From assembly GCF_043641925.1 (NCBI RefSeq), contig NZ_JBHZRU010000001.1, positions 248,001 through 312,000 on the forward strand: a stretch of DNA of 64,000 nucleotides. The letters run 5' to 3'. Source of the DNA: Paenisporosarcina quisquiliarum_A. GTDB taxonomy: Bacteria > Bacillota > Bacilli > Bacillales_A > Planococcaceae. The position numbers and the translations under genes are program-made. Under the pieces are notes generated by a model, which had not been told where the DNA came from, made no database searches, and worked only from the letters and a program-made list of their open reading frames with translations. Positions 50,675 to 59,244 of the stretch are shown piece after piece (the stretch's first letter is position 1; each line of letters starts with the position of its first letter).

Positions 50675-51718
50675 GTGCTTTTTGAACAAATTCTTTTAAA
50701 AATGATTGATCGTTTAAATGGAGAGCGTACAATTGCTGCTCCATTTCATCTTCTAAGAGGGAAAAAATCAGGTCAAACCATTCAAGATGTGAAAAGTTAT
50801 GGATTAACAGACACATTTTCAATTTTCCCTAAACTCTCTCAAAATAAATACAATCACATTGTTGAAAAAATGATTCAAGATCAGTTACTAGAAATTGACC
50901 AGAATAATATACCTTCATTAACTGAAAAGGGCATTCTTTTTAAAGATAAACTAGAGCCACTAGCCATTAACGGATGGTTGTATCGCGGAAATGAAATGGT
51001 GTTTTTTCAAAGGCTATCTTTATTGGTACAAACTCTTTCACATGTGAAGGCACAATCTATGAATTTTATCCCTGTTCAAAAGGACGAAAAAATTCAAAGA
51101 TGGATTCGTAGTTTTATGTTAAAAGTTCCATATAAATCGCCAGAATATGCTCAAAAAGTGTATGAGGAACTGGAGAGTTGTTTAAATCAAGCATATTTAA
51201 CAGAAACTCATCGTCAATTAATTGTTTTTCGATTAAGTGGATTTAAAGTAACCGGTCTTACATGGCAACAACTTTCTTTTGATGTTAAATACGAGCCGAT
51301 AGATGTTCAATTGCTATTTATAGAAGGACTACATCAAATGCTAAACGAAATCTGTTCAAAAAATACATATCCTATTCTTTATTCATTGGCTGAGGGAGTC
51401 CAAGCGAACAATCCTTTAACCGAATCTGCTTCTAAAACTGCACAACTATACGCTGCCGGAAATTCGTTACAAGCTATTTCAAGTATTCGTCATTTGAAAC
51501 AAAGTACAATTGAAGATCATTTTGTGGAGATGGCCATGAATGGCGTATGGATTAATTGGTTGATGTTTTTTCCGAATGAAAACATAGATGATTTAAAACG
51601 AGAAATCCAAACGACATCTTCACGTAAGTTGTCTATTTTAAAAGAACAGTTTCCTCAGCTATCATTTTTCCAATTAAGATTATTATTAGCAAGTAGAGGT
51701 GAGAAGAATGACAAGTGA
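50675..51718 (+). CDS. ypbB: Helix-turn-helix protein YpbB, partner of the downstream RecQ-type helicase
   Basis: 347 residues. The C-terminal segment LYAAGNSLQAISSIRHLKQSTIEDHFVEMA is an RQC/HTH_40-type winged helix also found fused to RecQ-like helicases. The rest is unassigned. It overlaps the helicase gene by 11 bp, so the two proteins are made together, and the split arrangement suggests YpbB supplies the DNA-binding module. I chose GTG 50675, with GGAGG eight bases upstream. A frame from 50624 lacks a site. Confidence 0.9.
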   Translation: MLFEQILLKMIDRLNGERTIAAPFHLLRGKKSGQTIQDVKSYGLTDTFSIFPKLSQNKYNHIVEKMIQDQLLEIDQNNIPSLTEKGILFKDKLEPLAINGWLYRGNEMVFFQRLSLLVQTLSHVKAQSMNFIPVQKDEKIQRWIRSFMLKVPYKSPEYAQKVYEELESCLNQAYLTETHRQLIVFRLSGFKVTGLTWQQLSFDVKYEPIDVQLLFIEGLHQMLNEICSKNTYPILYSLAEGVQANNPLTESASKTAQLYAAGNSLQAISSIRHLKQSTIEDHFVEMAMNGVWINWLMFFPNENIDDLKREIQTTSSRKLSILKEQFPQLSFFQLRLLLASRGEKNDK

Positions 51719-53147
51719 AATCTATCAAGTTCTGAGTGAGAAATTTGGCTATCATTCTTTTAAAGTAGGTCAAGAAGAAATAATTAAAGCAGTTTTAGAA
51801 AAGGTCGATGTAATTGGGATTCTACCCACAGGGATGGGAAAATCATTATGCTATCAATTGCCAGCTTATTTGATGCCTCACCCGGTACTAATCATTTCTC
51901 CGTTACTTTCTCTTATGCAGGATCAAGTTGAGCAGATGAAGATGTTTGGTGAGAAAAAAGTGATCGCTCTCAATTCACTTTTATTACCAAATGATAAGCA
52001 ACAAATTTTGAGCCAGTTATCTACATATAAATTCATTTTCATTTCTCCAGAAATGTTGATGCAACCACAAGTGTTGGCAGCATTAACTCAAACACCAATT
52101 TCGTTAATTGTAGCCGATGAAGCACATTGTATTTCACAGTGGGGATATGATTTTAGACCAGATTATTTAAGATTAGGTGACGCGTTTAGACATTGGAAAA
52201 GACCACCTATTTTAGCGTTAACTGCAACGGCAACGTCTAAGGTTTTAGACGATATTTCTCATTTTTTGCACTTAAAACAACCTAAAACCGTTATTCAATC
52301 ATTAGATCGTCCAAATATTCGATATAAGGCAATTCCGACCCAACATGATGAAAAATATGAGATGATCCTGCAACAAATCACTACGTATGAAGGCCTAGGA
52401 ATAATTTATACGCAGTCGAGAAAAAAAGCGGATGAATATGCCGTGAAATTAAATGAGGCGGGCTTTCGAGCAGCATCGTATCACGCTGGAATGGAACCAA
52501 TGGACCGGACTTTGGTGCAACAACAATTTGCAAACCATGAATTAGAGTGGGTATGTGCAACAAATGCTTTTGGTATGGGCGTACACAAAAGCAATATTCG
52601 TCAAGTCATTCATGACCATATTCCATCCTCGATTGCTAGTTACTCACAAGAGGTGGGTCGCGCCGGACGTGACGGCAAAGACGCTATTGCTACCTTGTTT
52701 TTTTCCTCAGATGATGAAGATATGACCATATTTATTTCGACAAATGACTTTCCTGATAGGTCTCAAATCAATCTTTATTTACAACAAGCCAATCCCAAAA
52801 CGTTAGTTGATGATGGATTCTTAAGTGACACGATGTATCGGATTTTAACTTATTGGTTAGAAAAACACTCTGAAGATGAAACGGTTCAGATTATGGAAAA
52901 TTTGAGGTATGAAAAAATACGACAGATTTATTTAATGAAGGAATTATTAACAAATAATAAGTGCATTCGGCATCAACTAGTGTCATTTTTTGGACAAACA
53001 TTAACGAACACCCCTAGTAACTGTTGTACTGTATGTGGAATGACAGATGATGAGGTATTAAGGACAAGGTCTATTGAGGTGTTAAGTGACAATGGTCTCA
53101 ATTGGAATGAAAGATTAGCACGCATTTTTAACATAGAACAAACTTAG
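51708..53147 (+). CDS. recS: RecQ-family ATP-dependent DNA helicase (RecS-like)
   Basis: A 3'-5' superfamily 2 helicase of 479 residues. It has motif 0 FKVGQEEII, motif I LPTGMGKSLCYQLPA, Ia, motif II ADEAHCISQWGYDFRPDY with the RecQ aromatic loop, motif III LTATAT, motif V ATNAFGMGVHKSNIR and motif VI QEVGRAGRDGK. Zinc-binding cysteines are in NNKCIRHQL and NCCTVCG. There is no HRDC domain, typical of the short RecS form. ATG 51708 follows GAGGTGAG; the GTG at 51699 is part of that site. Confidence 0.93.
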   Translation: MTSEIYQVLSEKFGYHSFKVGQEEIIKAVLEKVDVIGILPTGMGKSLCYQLPAYLMPHPVLIISPLLSLMQDQVEQMKMFGEKKVIALNSLLLPNDKQQILSQLSTYKFIFISPEMLMQPQVLAALTQTPISLIVADEAHCISQWGYDFRPDYLRLGDAFRHWKRPPILALTATATSKVLDDISHFLHLKQPKTVIQSLDRPNIRYKAIPTQHDEKYEMILQQITTYEGLGIIYTQSRKKADEYAVKLNEAGFRAASYHAGMEPMDRTLVQQQFANHELEWVCATNAFGMGVHKSNIRQVIHDHIPSSIASYSQEVGRAGRDGKDAIATLFFSSDDEDMTIFISTNDFPDRSQINLYLQQANPKTLVDDGFLSDTMYRILTYWLEKHSEDETVQIMENLRYEKIRQIYLMKELLTNNKCIRHQLVSFFGQTLTNTPSNCCTVCGMTDDEVLRTRSIEVLSDNGLNWNERLARIFNIEQT

Positions 53148-53217
53148 GTGCATTTACTTTTTCTACATATTTCGTCATAATAAGTAGAGAAGAACAGTAG
53201 AATAGGAGTTTTACAAC

Positions 53218-53829
53218 ATGAATAATGATGATTATAAACATAAAATTGATGAGCATAGAAAACCGATTAGTTTAGATAATGAAAGTCGAACGAATACGCG
53301 TGTGACTAGACGCTCAACAAAACAGAACGTGGAACAAGTCAAACCGCGTCGAAATCTTTTACTACCGATTTTGTTTACGATATTTATATTAATTCCCGTA
53401 GGTTTTTTGATTTATATCCAAGTGTTTTATCAACCAAACACAAATCAAACCGCCATTACCGATGCTGGAGAATTTGAGTTTGAAGAAAATGAAGTGGACT
53501 CTGTTGACACGAACGTTAAGGAAGAGCCAGAAGAAACGAATACTGAAGACTCATCTAATGAGGATGAAAATACAGAACCTGTAGAACCGGTTGTAACAGA
53601 AGATGAATCCGAAGGTGAAGTCACTGAGGAAGAGCAGGAAGAAGTGGTTGAAGAACAACCAACTGAAACTGAAACTTCTGGGAAAACGCACATCGTCCAA
53701 CCAAATGAAACACTATACCGCATTGCGATGAATTATTACAATTCGCCAGATGCAGTGGAGAAAATAAAAGATGCGAATGGTTTAACATCGGATTCAATTT
53801 CAGAAGGACAAAAATTAATATTGCCTTAA
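53218..53829 (+). CDS. ypbE: LysM-domain membrane protein YpbE
   Basis: 203 residues. A basic cytoplasmic N-terminus precedes a single helix (LLLPILFTIFILIPVGFLIYI, about 48-68), a long Glu/Thr-rich acidic linker (about 85-150), and a C-terminal LysM domain (THIVQPNETLYRIAMNYYNSPDAVEKIKDANGL...GQKLILP) that should bind peptidoglycan outside the membrane. Position after recS matches B. subtilis ypbE. Function unknown. Confidence 0.88.
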   Translation: MNNDDYKHKIDEHRKPISLDNESRTNTRVTRRSTKQNVEQVKPRRNLLLPILFTIFILIPVGFLIYIQVFYQPNTNQTAITDAGEFEFEENEVDSVDTNVKEEPEETNTEDSSNEDENTEPVEPVVTEDESEGEVTEEEQEEVVEEQPTETETSGKTHIVQPNETLYRIAMNYYNSPDAVEKIKDANGLTSDSISEGQKLILP

Positions 53830-53906
53830 TTTTTTACTTTAAAAAAAGGGATAGATTAATTGTCTGTCGAATAGGGTAAGTATTGATAATAGAATGAGGT
53901 GTTTAA

Positions 53907-54536
53907 ATGTTTGCAAAAAGTGTAATGATTCCAAAAGAAAAATGTATAATGATTCAAAGTTCAGCTTCTTTAAATGAAGCATTGGATTTGCTAGAAAAGC
54001 ATCAATTAGATGCTTTACCAGTTTGTGAAAATGGAATGTATAAAGGGATACTAAATCGCTATATTGCGTACCGTGCATTTTATTTTAGCGGACTAAGCAA
54101 AGAAGAGTTCTTAGCAAATACTTTACTTAAAGACGTAATCAGTAAATCAGATACATTCTTACATATTGAAGATGTATTTGAAAATTCATTCCTTCAGTTA
54201 AATGATTTCCCTATAATCGCGGTTGTTGAAGAAGGGAAATTCCTTGGCATCGTGACACGTTTTGATATGATGCATCAATTCCGCAGTGCTTTTGGAATGG
54301 ATCGTCCAGGTGTTCGTATCAGTTTCACGTCTGCAGAATCAGAAGGCCGTATTGCTCGACTTGGTGACATCATTCAGAAGTTCCATGAATCGGTTATATC
54401 ACTTGTCACATTTGATGAAACAGATAAGTTGTTAAGAAGAATTGTTTTAAAGATCGAAAAGAAAGACAATGTTCAAAAATTCTTAAAAGAATTAGAGCGA
54501 TCAGGATTCCGCGTTTTACACATGGAAGAAGATTAA
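53907..54536 (+). CDS. CBS-pair plus ACT-like domain protein (AcuB-like architecture)
   Basis: 209 residues. Two CBS motifs, ASLNEALDLLEKHQLDALPVCENGMYKGILNRY and DFPIIAVVEEGKFLGIVTRFDMM, form a nucleotide-binding Bateman module. The C-terminal 70 residues have an ACT-like pattern. FGMDRPGVRISF resembles the hinge of B. subtilis AcuB, but identity elsewhere looks low. CBS pairs bind adenine nucleotides or c-di-AMP. No partner enzyme is adjacent. GAGGTG precedes ATG; a terminator follows. Confidence 0.8.
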   Translation: MFAKSVMIPKEKCIMIQSSASLNEALDLLEKHQLDALPVCENGMYKGILNRYIAYRAFYFSGLSKEEFLANTLLKDVISKSDTFLHIEDVFENSFLQLNDFPIIAVVEEGKFLGIVTRFDMMHQFRSAFGMDRPGVRISFTSAESEGRIARLGDIIQKFHESVISLVTFDETDKLLRRIVLKIEKKDNVQKFLKELERSGFRVLHMEED

Positions 54537-54564
54537 TGATAAAATAGGTACACCACAAAATTTA

Positions 54565-54602
54565 AAAGGTGGAAGGGGAAATTTCCCTTCACCTTTTTTT
54601 TT
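54565..54602 (+). terminator. Terminator after the CBS-ACT gene
   Basis: AAAAGGTG-AAGGG and CCCTT-CACCTTTT arms around GAAATTT, then a T-run. Confidence 0.9.
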
Positions 54603-54659
54603 GACCATTATTAAAATCCTGCAAATTATTATGTGTCCTAAGATAAAGAGGTGTGATCA

Positions 54660-55436
54660 ATGCGTTATTTATTTAGTGTTTTTGGTTTATTAAGTTTGAT
54701 TCCCATGTATATGTTTAAAAAAGCGTTTGAGATTAACGTATTGCATCATCAAATTAATCATGAAGCTTTTAATGATCAACCATCCTTTAAGCTTTTTTTC
54801 ATATCTGATATCCATCGACGTAAAGTGACGAAACATCTGTTGAAAAAAGTTGGAACCAATGTGGATTTCGTTCTAATAGGTGGTGATTTAGCTGATCGAC
54901 GTGTTGATAAGGAACGTCTAGAGGCTAATTTACGCCAATTAGCTAAAATTGGCCCCATCACGTATGTATGGGGTAATAATGATCGTGAAGTTGGTGAAGA
55001 AATCATCCGTGAAAAGATTAATCAAGTCCAAGGGAAGATTATTGAGAACCGCTCGCTTATTTTAAAAGAAGGACAATCTACAATTAAGTTAGTTGGTATC
55101 GATGATGTATCTTCAGGAAAAGCAGACATTTTAGAGGCATTTTTAGGCGTAAAAAATGAAGAGTATACGATTTTTGTTTCCCATACTCCATCGGTATTTT
55201 CAAAAGTAGTTGATAGATATAGACCAAATCTTTTACTGGCAGGTCACACACATGGTGGACAAATTAGGTTCGGTAAATATGGATTATATCCGAAAGGTAC
55301 ATTTGATGACTCTTCTAATTCCATATCCTTGATAAGTAATGGGTATGGCACATCGCTTATTCCATTTAGATTTGGTGCTTCACCGGAATGTCATATGATT
55401 ACTTTTACTGGAAAAGGCTATACAGAGGATAAATAA
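54660..55436 (+). CDS. ypbG: Membrane-anchored calcineurin-like metallophosphoesterase (YpbG/YkuE-like)
   Basis: 258 residues. An N-terminal signal anchor precedes the five metallophosphoesterase blocks: ISDIHRRK (about 48-55), GGDLADRR, WGNNDRE, SHTPSVF and AGHTHGGQIRFG. They coordinate a dinuclear metal centre. Relatives act on membrane lipids such as phosphatidylinositols or UDP-diacylglucosamine; the substrate here is unknown. AGAGGTG precedes ATG. Synteny points to ypbG. Confidence 0.87.
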   Translation: MRYLFSVFGLLSLIPMYMFKKAFEINVLHHQINHEAFNDQPSFKLFFISDIHRRKVTKHLLKKVGTNVDFVLIGGDLADRRVDKERLEANLRQLAKIGPITYVWGNNDREVGEEIIREKINQVQGKIIENRSLILKEGQSTIKLVGIDDVSSGKADILEAFLGVKNEEYTIFVSHTPSVFSKVVDRYRPNLLLAGHTHGGQIRFGKYGLYPKGTFDDSSNSISLISNGYGTSLIPFRFGASPECHMITFTGKGYTEDK

Positions 55437-55521
55437 AACATATACAATGTTTACACGAGTGTAATTATTTCCTATACTGAACCGAATAGATGTACTTGAA
55501 GTATGGGAAGGAGAAGATAAT

Positions 55522-56436
55522 ATGGATAATGCGAATATAGGAAGATATAACATAAAAGCCGTTTCCACAATGGTGGGAATCCTTCCAGGAACAATAAGAG
55601 CGTGGGAAAGACGTTATCAAATGATTGAACCAATTCGAAATGAGGCGGGCCATCGTTTATACTCAGATGAACATGTCCGCACATTAAAATGGTTATCTAG
55701 CAAGGTAAACGCAGGATTTACAATTAGTCAGGCGGTTGCATTGCTCGACCAAAATGATAACAAAGCTGCACTTCCAAATGTGAAAGAAGATGAAAATCGC
55801 ATAACTCGTATGCAAAGCGATCTTATGGAAGCTTTAATAAAATTCGATGAAAGAAAAGCACAACATATCATGAATGAGGCATTTACGATCTATACAATGG
55901 ATAAAGTCCTAATCGATTTGTTAGCTCCCATTTTAGTGAAAATAGGTCTGCTGTGGGAAAATGGCGAAATCACAACAGCCCATGAGCATTTTTCTACCGC
56001 TATCTTACGTTCTCGAATTGGATCTGTCATGCATGCCTATCCACATAATGGACTTTTACCAAAAGTAGTAGCGGTATGTGCTCCAGGTGAATGGCATGAA
56101 TTAGGCCTACTTATTTTCACTTTGTATATGAGACGCAAAGGATTTGAAGTCATTTATCTTGGAAGCAGTATAAAAAAAGGAGATATCCAAGTTGTACTAG
56201 AAACTGTACAGCCAGGTTTCTTATTTTTATCCTGTACAATGAAAGAAAACGTATCGCCTACAATTGAATTAATTCAGTCTTTAGATGAGCAGTTCCCCAA
56301 AATACGAATTGGAGCGGGAGGCTATGGCTTCGATTCTATGCATGAAGAACTGAAAAAAGAAATTGAAACATATCTGGTTGGTCAAACGATGGTAGAGTGG
56401 GATGACTGGGTAGAAAAATACACATATGCGAATTAG
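55522..56436 (+). CDS. MerR-type regulator with B12-binding domain (CarH/LitR-like)
   Basis: 304 residues. An N-terminal MerR helix-turn-helix (GRYNIKAVSTMVGILPGTIRAWERRY, about 7-32) is followed by a four-helix cap and a Rossmann-like cobalamin domain. The cap contains W145-x9-E155-H156, the W-x9-EH signature that shields adenosylcobalamin in CarH photoreceptors. The B12 domain has E190-x-H192-x-x-G195, where His192 would be the lower axial ligand. The residue after Trp145 is Glu, whereas Thermus CarH has the His that captures cobalt after photolysis. Probably an AdoCbl-dependent, possibly light-sensitive repressor. Target unknown. GGAAGGAG precedes ATG. Confidence 0.87.
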   Translation: MDNANIGRYNIKAVSTMVGILPGTIRAWERRYQMIEPIRNEAGHRLYSDEHVRTLKWLSSKVNAGFTISQAVALLDQNDNKAALPNVKEDENRITRMQSDLMEALIKFDERKAQHIMNEAFTIYTMDKVLIDLLAPILVKIGLLWENGEITTAHEHFSTAILRSRIGSVMHAYPHNGLLPKVVAVCAPGEWHELGLLIFTLYMRRKGFEVIYLGSSIKKGDIQVVLETVQPGFLFLSCTMKENVSPTIELIQSLDEQFPKIRIGAGGYGFDSMHEELKKEIETYLVGQTMVEWDDWVEKYTYAN

Positions 56437-56558
56437 TTGAGAAGAACCATTTTATCTCCTATCATTAGATGGGAGATTTTTAATTTGTCATGAACGAAAA
56501 ATTTTCATTTCAATTTTGAGATGAACATAGGTTTGAGTATGAAAAGGAAGTGAATGGA

Positions 56559-57524
56559 ATGGAAAAAGTAGATGCGATTGTCGTTGGGGGAGGCCCATGT
56601 GGATTGGCAGCTGCCATATCATTGCAGAACATCGGATTAAAACCAATTGTCATTGAAAAAGGCAATGTAGTTGAAGCGATACATAAATACCCTACACATC
56701 AAACATTTTTTAGCACATCGGAAAAATTATCAATAGGGGACGTCCCATTTATCATTGAACAAAGGAAACCGAAGAGGAACCAAGCTCTTGTTTATTATCG
56801 TGAAGTCGTAAAACTGAAAGATATTCATGTCCGACGCTATGAGAATGTAGAAAAGGTTATCAAGAAAAATGGTGTTTTCGAAGTGTACACATCAAAAGGA
56901 TCATACATATCCGAATATGTCATTATCGCTACTGGGTATTACGATCATCCAAACGAACTCAAAGTGCCAGGCGCAGATCTTAAAAAAGTACATCATTATT
57001 TTAAAGAAGGCCATCCCTATTTTCAAATGGACGCACTAGTTATCGGCGGTAAAAACTCTGCCATTGATGCTGCTTTGGAGTTGAATAAAGCAGGTGCTCA
57101 AGTGACAGTCGTGTACAGAGGGGAAGACTACTCACCGAGTATAAAACCATGGGTTTTGCCTGAATTTACCGGACTTGTGAAAACGGGTGAAATAAGCATG
57201 ATGTTTGAAGCTCATGTTGAAAAAATAGATGAACACACGGTTGACATTGTACAAAATGGAAAAAGACATCAATTGAAAAATGACGTCGTGTTTGCGATGA
57301 TTGGTTACCATCCGGATCATCAATTCTTAAAACACATGGGTGTTAAAATGGATGATGAGACAGGTAGACCATATATCAACGAACAAACGATGGAGTCAAA
57401 CGTCGACAACTTATATATTGCAGGAGTCTTAGCGGCAGGTAATAATGCAAATGAAATCTTCATTGAAAATGGACGATTCCATGGTGAACAAATTGCACAG
57501 TCTATAAAAAATGGACGAAAATAA
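56559..57524 (+). CDS. ypdA: Bacillithiol disulfide reductase YpdA (Bdr)
   Basis: FAD/NADPH-dependent reductase that regenerates bacillithiol from its disulfide. The 321 residues have the FAD motif AIVVGGGPCGLAAAI (the Cys in GGPCG, near residue 14, is the proposed active Cys). The NADPH motif is DALVIGGKNSAIDAAL (about 164-179) and IAGVLAAGNNANEIFIENGR closes the FAD site. ATG 56559 is better spaced from AAAGGAAG than the GTG at 56550. A terminator hairpin follows directly. Confidence 0.94.
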   Translation: MEKVDAIVVGGGPCGLAAAISLQNIGLKPIVIEKGNVVEAIHKYPTHQTFFSTSEKLSIGDVPFIIEQRKPKRNQALVYYREVVKLKDIHVRRYENVEKVIKKNGVFEVYTSKGSYISEYVIIATGYYDHPNELKVPGADLKKVHHYFKEGHPYFQMDALVIGGKNSAIDAALELNKAGAQVTVVYRGEDYSPSIKPWVLPEFTGLVKTGEISMMFEAHVEKIDEHTVDIVQNGKRHQLKNDVVFAMIGYHPDHQFLKHMGVKMDDETGRPYINEQTMESNVDNLYIAGVLAAGNNANEIFIENGRFHGEQIAQSIKNGRK

Positions 57525-57526
57525 AG

Positions 57527-57546
57527 AGCTGCCATTGTGCAGCTCT
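57527..57546. terminator. Terminator palindrome, left copy
   Basis: AGCTGCCATTGTGCAGCTCT after AATAAAG. It keeps the leftward T-run but is followed by AAAA, so its rightward T-run is missing. Confidence 0.75.
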
Positions 57547-57580
57547 AAAAGTTTTGAAAAACAAAACGTTGATTTACATT

Positions 57581-57740
57581 GCGGCGGACGCGTTCCGCGG
57601 GCAAGACTTCAGCCGCTTCCCTCGCGATACTCAGTCCAGAGTCTTCAGTTCTTGCTGATTCCGCTGGAAAGATTATAACTATAATCTTTGCGACGAAGCT
57701 AGCGCAGCGATGCAGGAGCAGATGTTTTACGCCGCCTGCA
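57581..57740 (-). repeat. Family A intergenic palindromic element, copy 3
   Basis: Reverse orientation relative to copy 1. On the minus strand it runs from GGCGGCGTAAAACATCTGCT through GCATCGCTGCGCTAGCTTCG and a 10-bp hairpin (57668-57689) to CCCGCGGAACGCGTCCGCC. Confidence 0.82.
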
Positions 57741-57914
57741 TTCCAATCTACTAGACAGTCTTACGGGAATTTAGTCGAATCAAAGAGTGGTTAGCTTAAA
57801 AGATATGGTAACTATCAATTCAATTTTGAAGTTATGTGCAAAGTGACAATAAATACTTACTTAAAAAAATTTTTTTCACTTTAAGCATGACGTTGCTGTC
57901 TATTTAGTAGGTTA

Positions 57915-58083
57915 GTGGTCGGTTATTTCTGAAGACTCCTGCGGAAAAACGAAACACGCAAGACCCCACAGGCAACGAATTGTGCACAATTCGTTTGCGA
58001 CGAGTAACCGCAGGAGCATAGGTTTTTAACAGCCGAGGAGGCTTGCGTTTCGTCCGCGGAAAGCGTAAGAAATATCCGACCAC
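57915..58083 (+). repeat. Family B MITE-like element, copy 1 (169 bp)
   Basis: Ends GTGGTCGGTTATTTCT and AGAAATATCCGACCAC form terminal inverted repeats with one mismatch. Inside are GCGGAAAAACGAAACACGC, a perfect ACGAATTGTGCACAATTCGT palindrome, and CCGCGGAAAGCG shared with family A. Confidence 0.85.
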
Positions 58084-58152
58084 TGTCTTTTTTAATAAAT
58101 CGGTGTCAGATATTTACCATGTTCCGTATTTATATAGAACTAAATAGTCTTA

Positions 58153-58172
58153 AGCTGCCATTGTGCAGCTCT
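58153..58172. terminator. Terminator palindrome, right copy
   Basis: The same 20 bases as 57527-57546, here followed by TTTTG. It lies 18 bp from the ansA stop. Confidence 0.75.
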
Positions 58173-58190
58173 TTTGAATGAATTTTTTTA

Positions 58191-59165
58191 TTAGTACGTT
58201 AAAAATAGCGCTGGGATATTAAGTGACTTTTCGACTTGAGACAAAGCCAACAATAATTTTATACGAGCTTTTTGACCATTTAAACCATGTGCAAAAATGA
58301 CCCCAAGGTCTGCAAGCATTTTCCCTCCACCTTCATAACCATAAACCGGTTGGGATATTCCGTTATAACAACGAGAAACAATAACCACATAGATGTTTTT
58401 TGCCAGTAACTCTCGAATGGCTGGAACAATTGCAGGGGGAACGTTTCCTTGACCTAACCCTTCTAAAATCAATCCATCATAATGATTTTCACCAATGGAT
58501 GAAATCAAATCAGCATCCATCCCAGCATATACCTTTAACATCGCAACTTTTTTCGTGATTTCGCGAACAACAAACGTTTCATGTTGAATGGGTGAATGGT
58601 GAAAATGTACACCAGTTTTCGTAATAATTCCGATCGGCCCGTATTGAGGGCTTTGGAAAGTAGAGACATTGCTCGTCGATGTTTTGGTTACGTTTTGTGC
58701 AGTATGAACTTCATCATTTAGAACCACGAGTATTCCTTTATCAATTGCATCTTTGCAAATAGCCACTCGAACTGCTGAAAGTAAATTATAAACCCCGTCA
58801 GCACCAATTTCATTTGAAGAACGCATTGCTCCGGTGAGCACAATTGGGATGGTCGTATCAATCGTTAAGTCTAAAAAATAAGCGGTTTCTTCTAATGTAT
58901 CCGTGCCATGAGTTATGACAAATCCATCTACATGATTATGTTGAGAATACTCCATGATCATTTCTTTTAGAATTAACATTTCTTTTGTTGTCATATGAGG
59001 AGAAGGTAAATTAAACGCTTCAATTTCAACCACATCTGCAAACTGATCCAGTTTATTCATTTCAGCGCTCAACGGATTAATTTCCCCAGGTACAACAGCA
59101 CCAGATTGAGAGTGAACATGCATGGAGATGGTTCCACCTGTATGTATAACCACAATTTTTTTCAT
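58191..59165 (-). CDS. ansA: Asparaginase (type I/II family)
   Basis: Hydrolyses L-asparagine to aspartate and ammonia. The 324 residues contain the N-terminal catalytic loop IHTGGTIS (Thr12 nucleophile), the second triad HGTDT (86-90), and a Lys in LTGAMRSSNEIGADG context. It has no signal peptide, so it is cytoplasmic. AGGAGGAAA precedes ATG. It is divergent from prsW and convergent with ypdA. Exact assignment to ansA is by family. Confidence 0.92.
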   Translation of the reverse strand: MKKIVVIHTGGTISMHVHSQSGAVVPGEINPLSAEMNKLDQFADVVEIEAFNLPSPHMTTKEMLILKEMIMEYSQHNHVDGFVITHGTDTLEETAYFLDLTIDTTIPIVLTGAMRSSNEIGADGVYNLLSAVRVAICKDAIDKGILVVLNDEVHTAQNVTKTSTSNVSTFQSPQYGPIGIITKTGVHFHHSPIQHETFVVREITKKVAMLKVYAGMDADLISSIGENHYDGLILEGLGQGNVPPAIVPAIRELLAKNIYVVIVSRCYNGISQPVYGYEGGGKMLADLGVIFAHGLNGQKARIKLLLALSQVEKSLNIPALFLTY

Positions 59166-59244
59166 AAATTTTTCCTCCTAATCGGTCTTCATATGAGTTA
59201 AGAATGATATAATTAAAATTAGTGAAAAGGGGGCGAGAAGCAAC

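Larger units (their letters stand above)
57525..58190. other. Intergenic insertion block between ypdA and ansA
   Basis: The convergent ends of ypdA and ansA are separated by 666 bp. Two identical 20-bp copies of one terminator palindrome (57527-57546, 58153-58172) enclose a 606-bp block holding a family A and a family B repeat plus AT-rich filler. No coding function is seen; the 71-codon frame at 57579-57794 is repeat-derived. Confidence 0.75.

Noticed and set aside
57579..57794. 71-codon open frame between ypdA and ansA
   Set aside because: It lies in an inverted family A copy and has no ribosome binding site.
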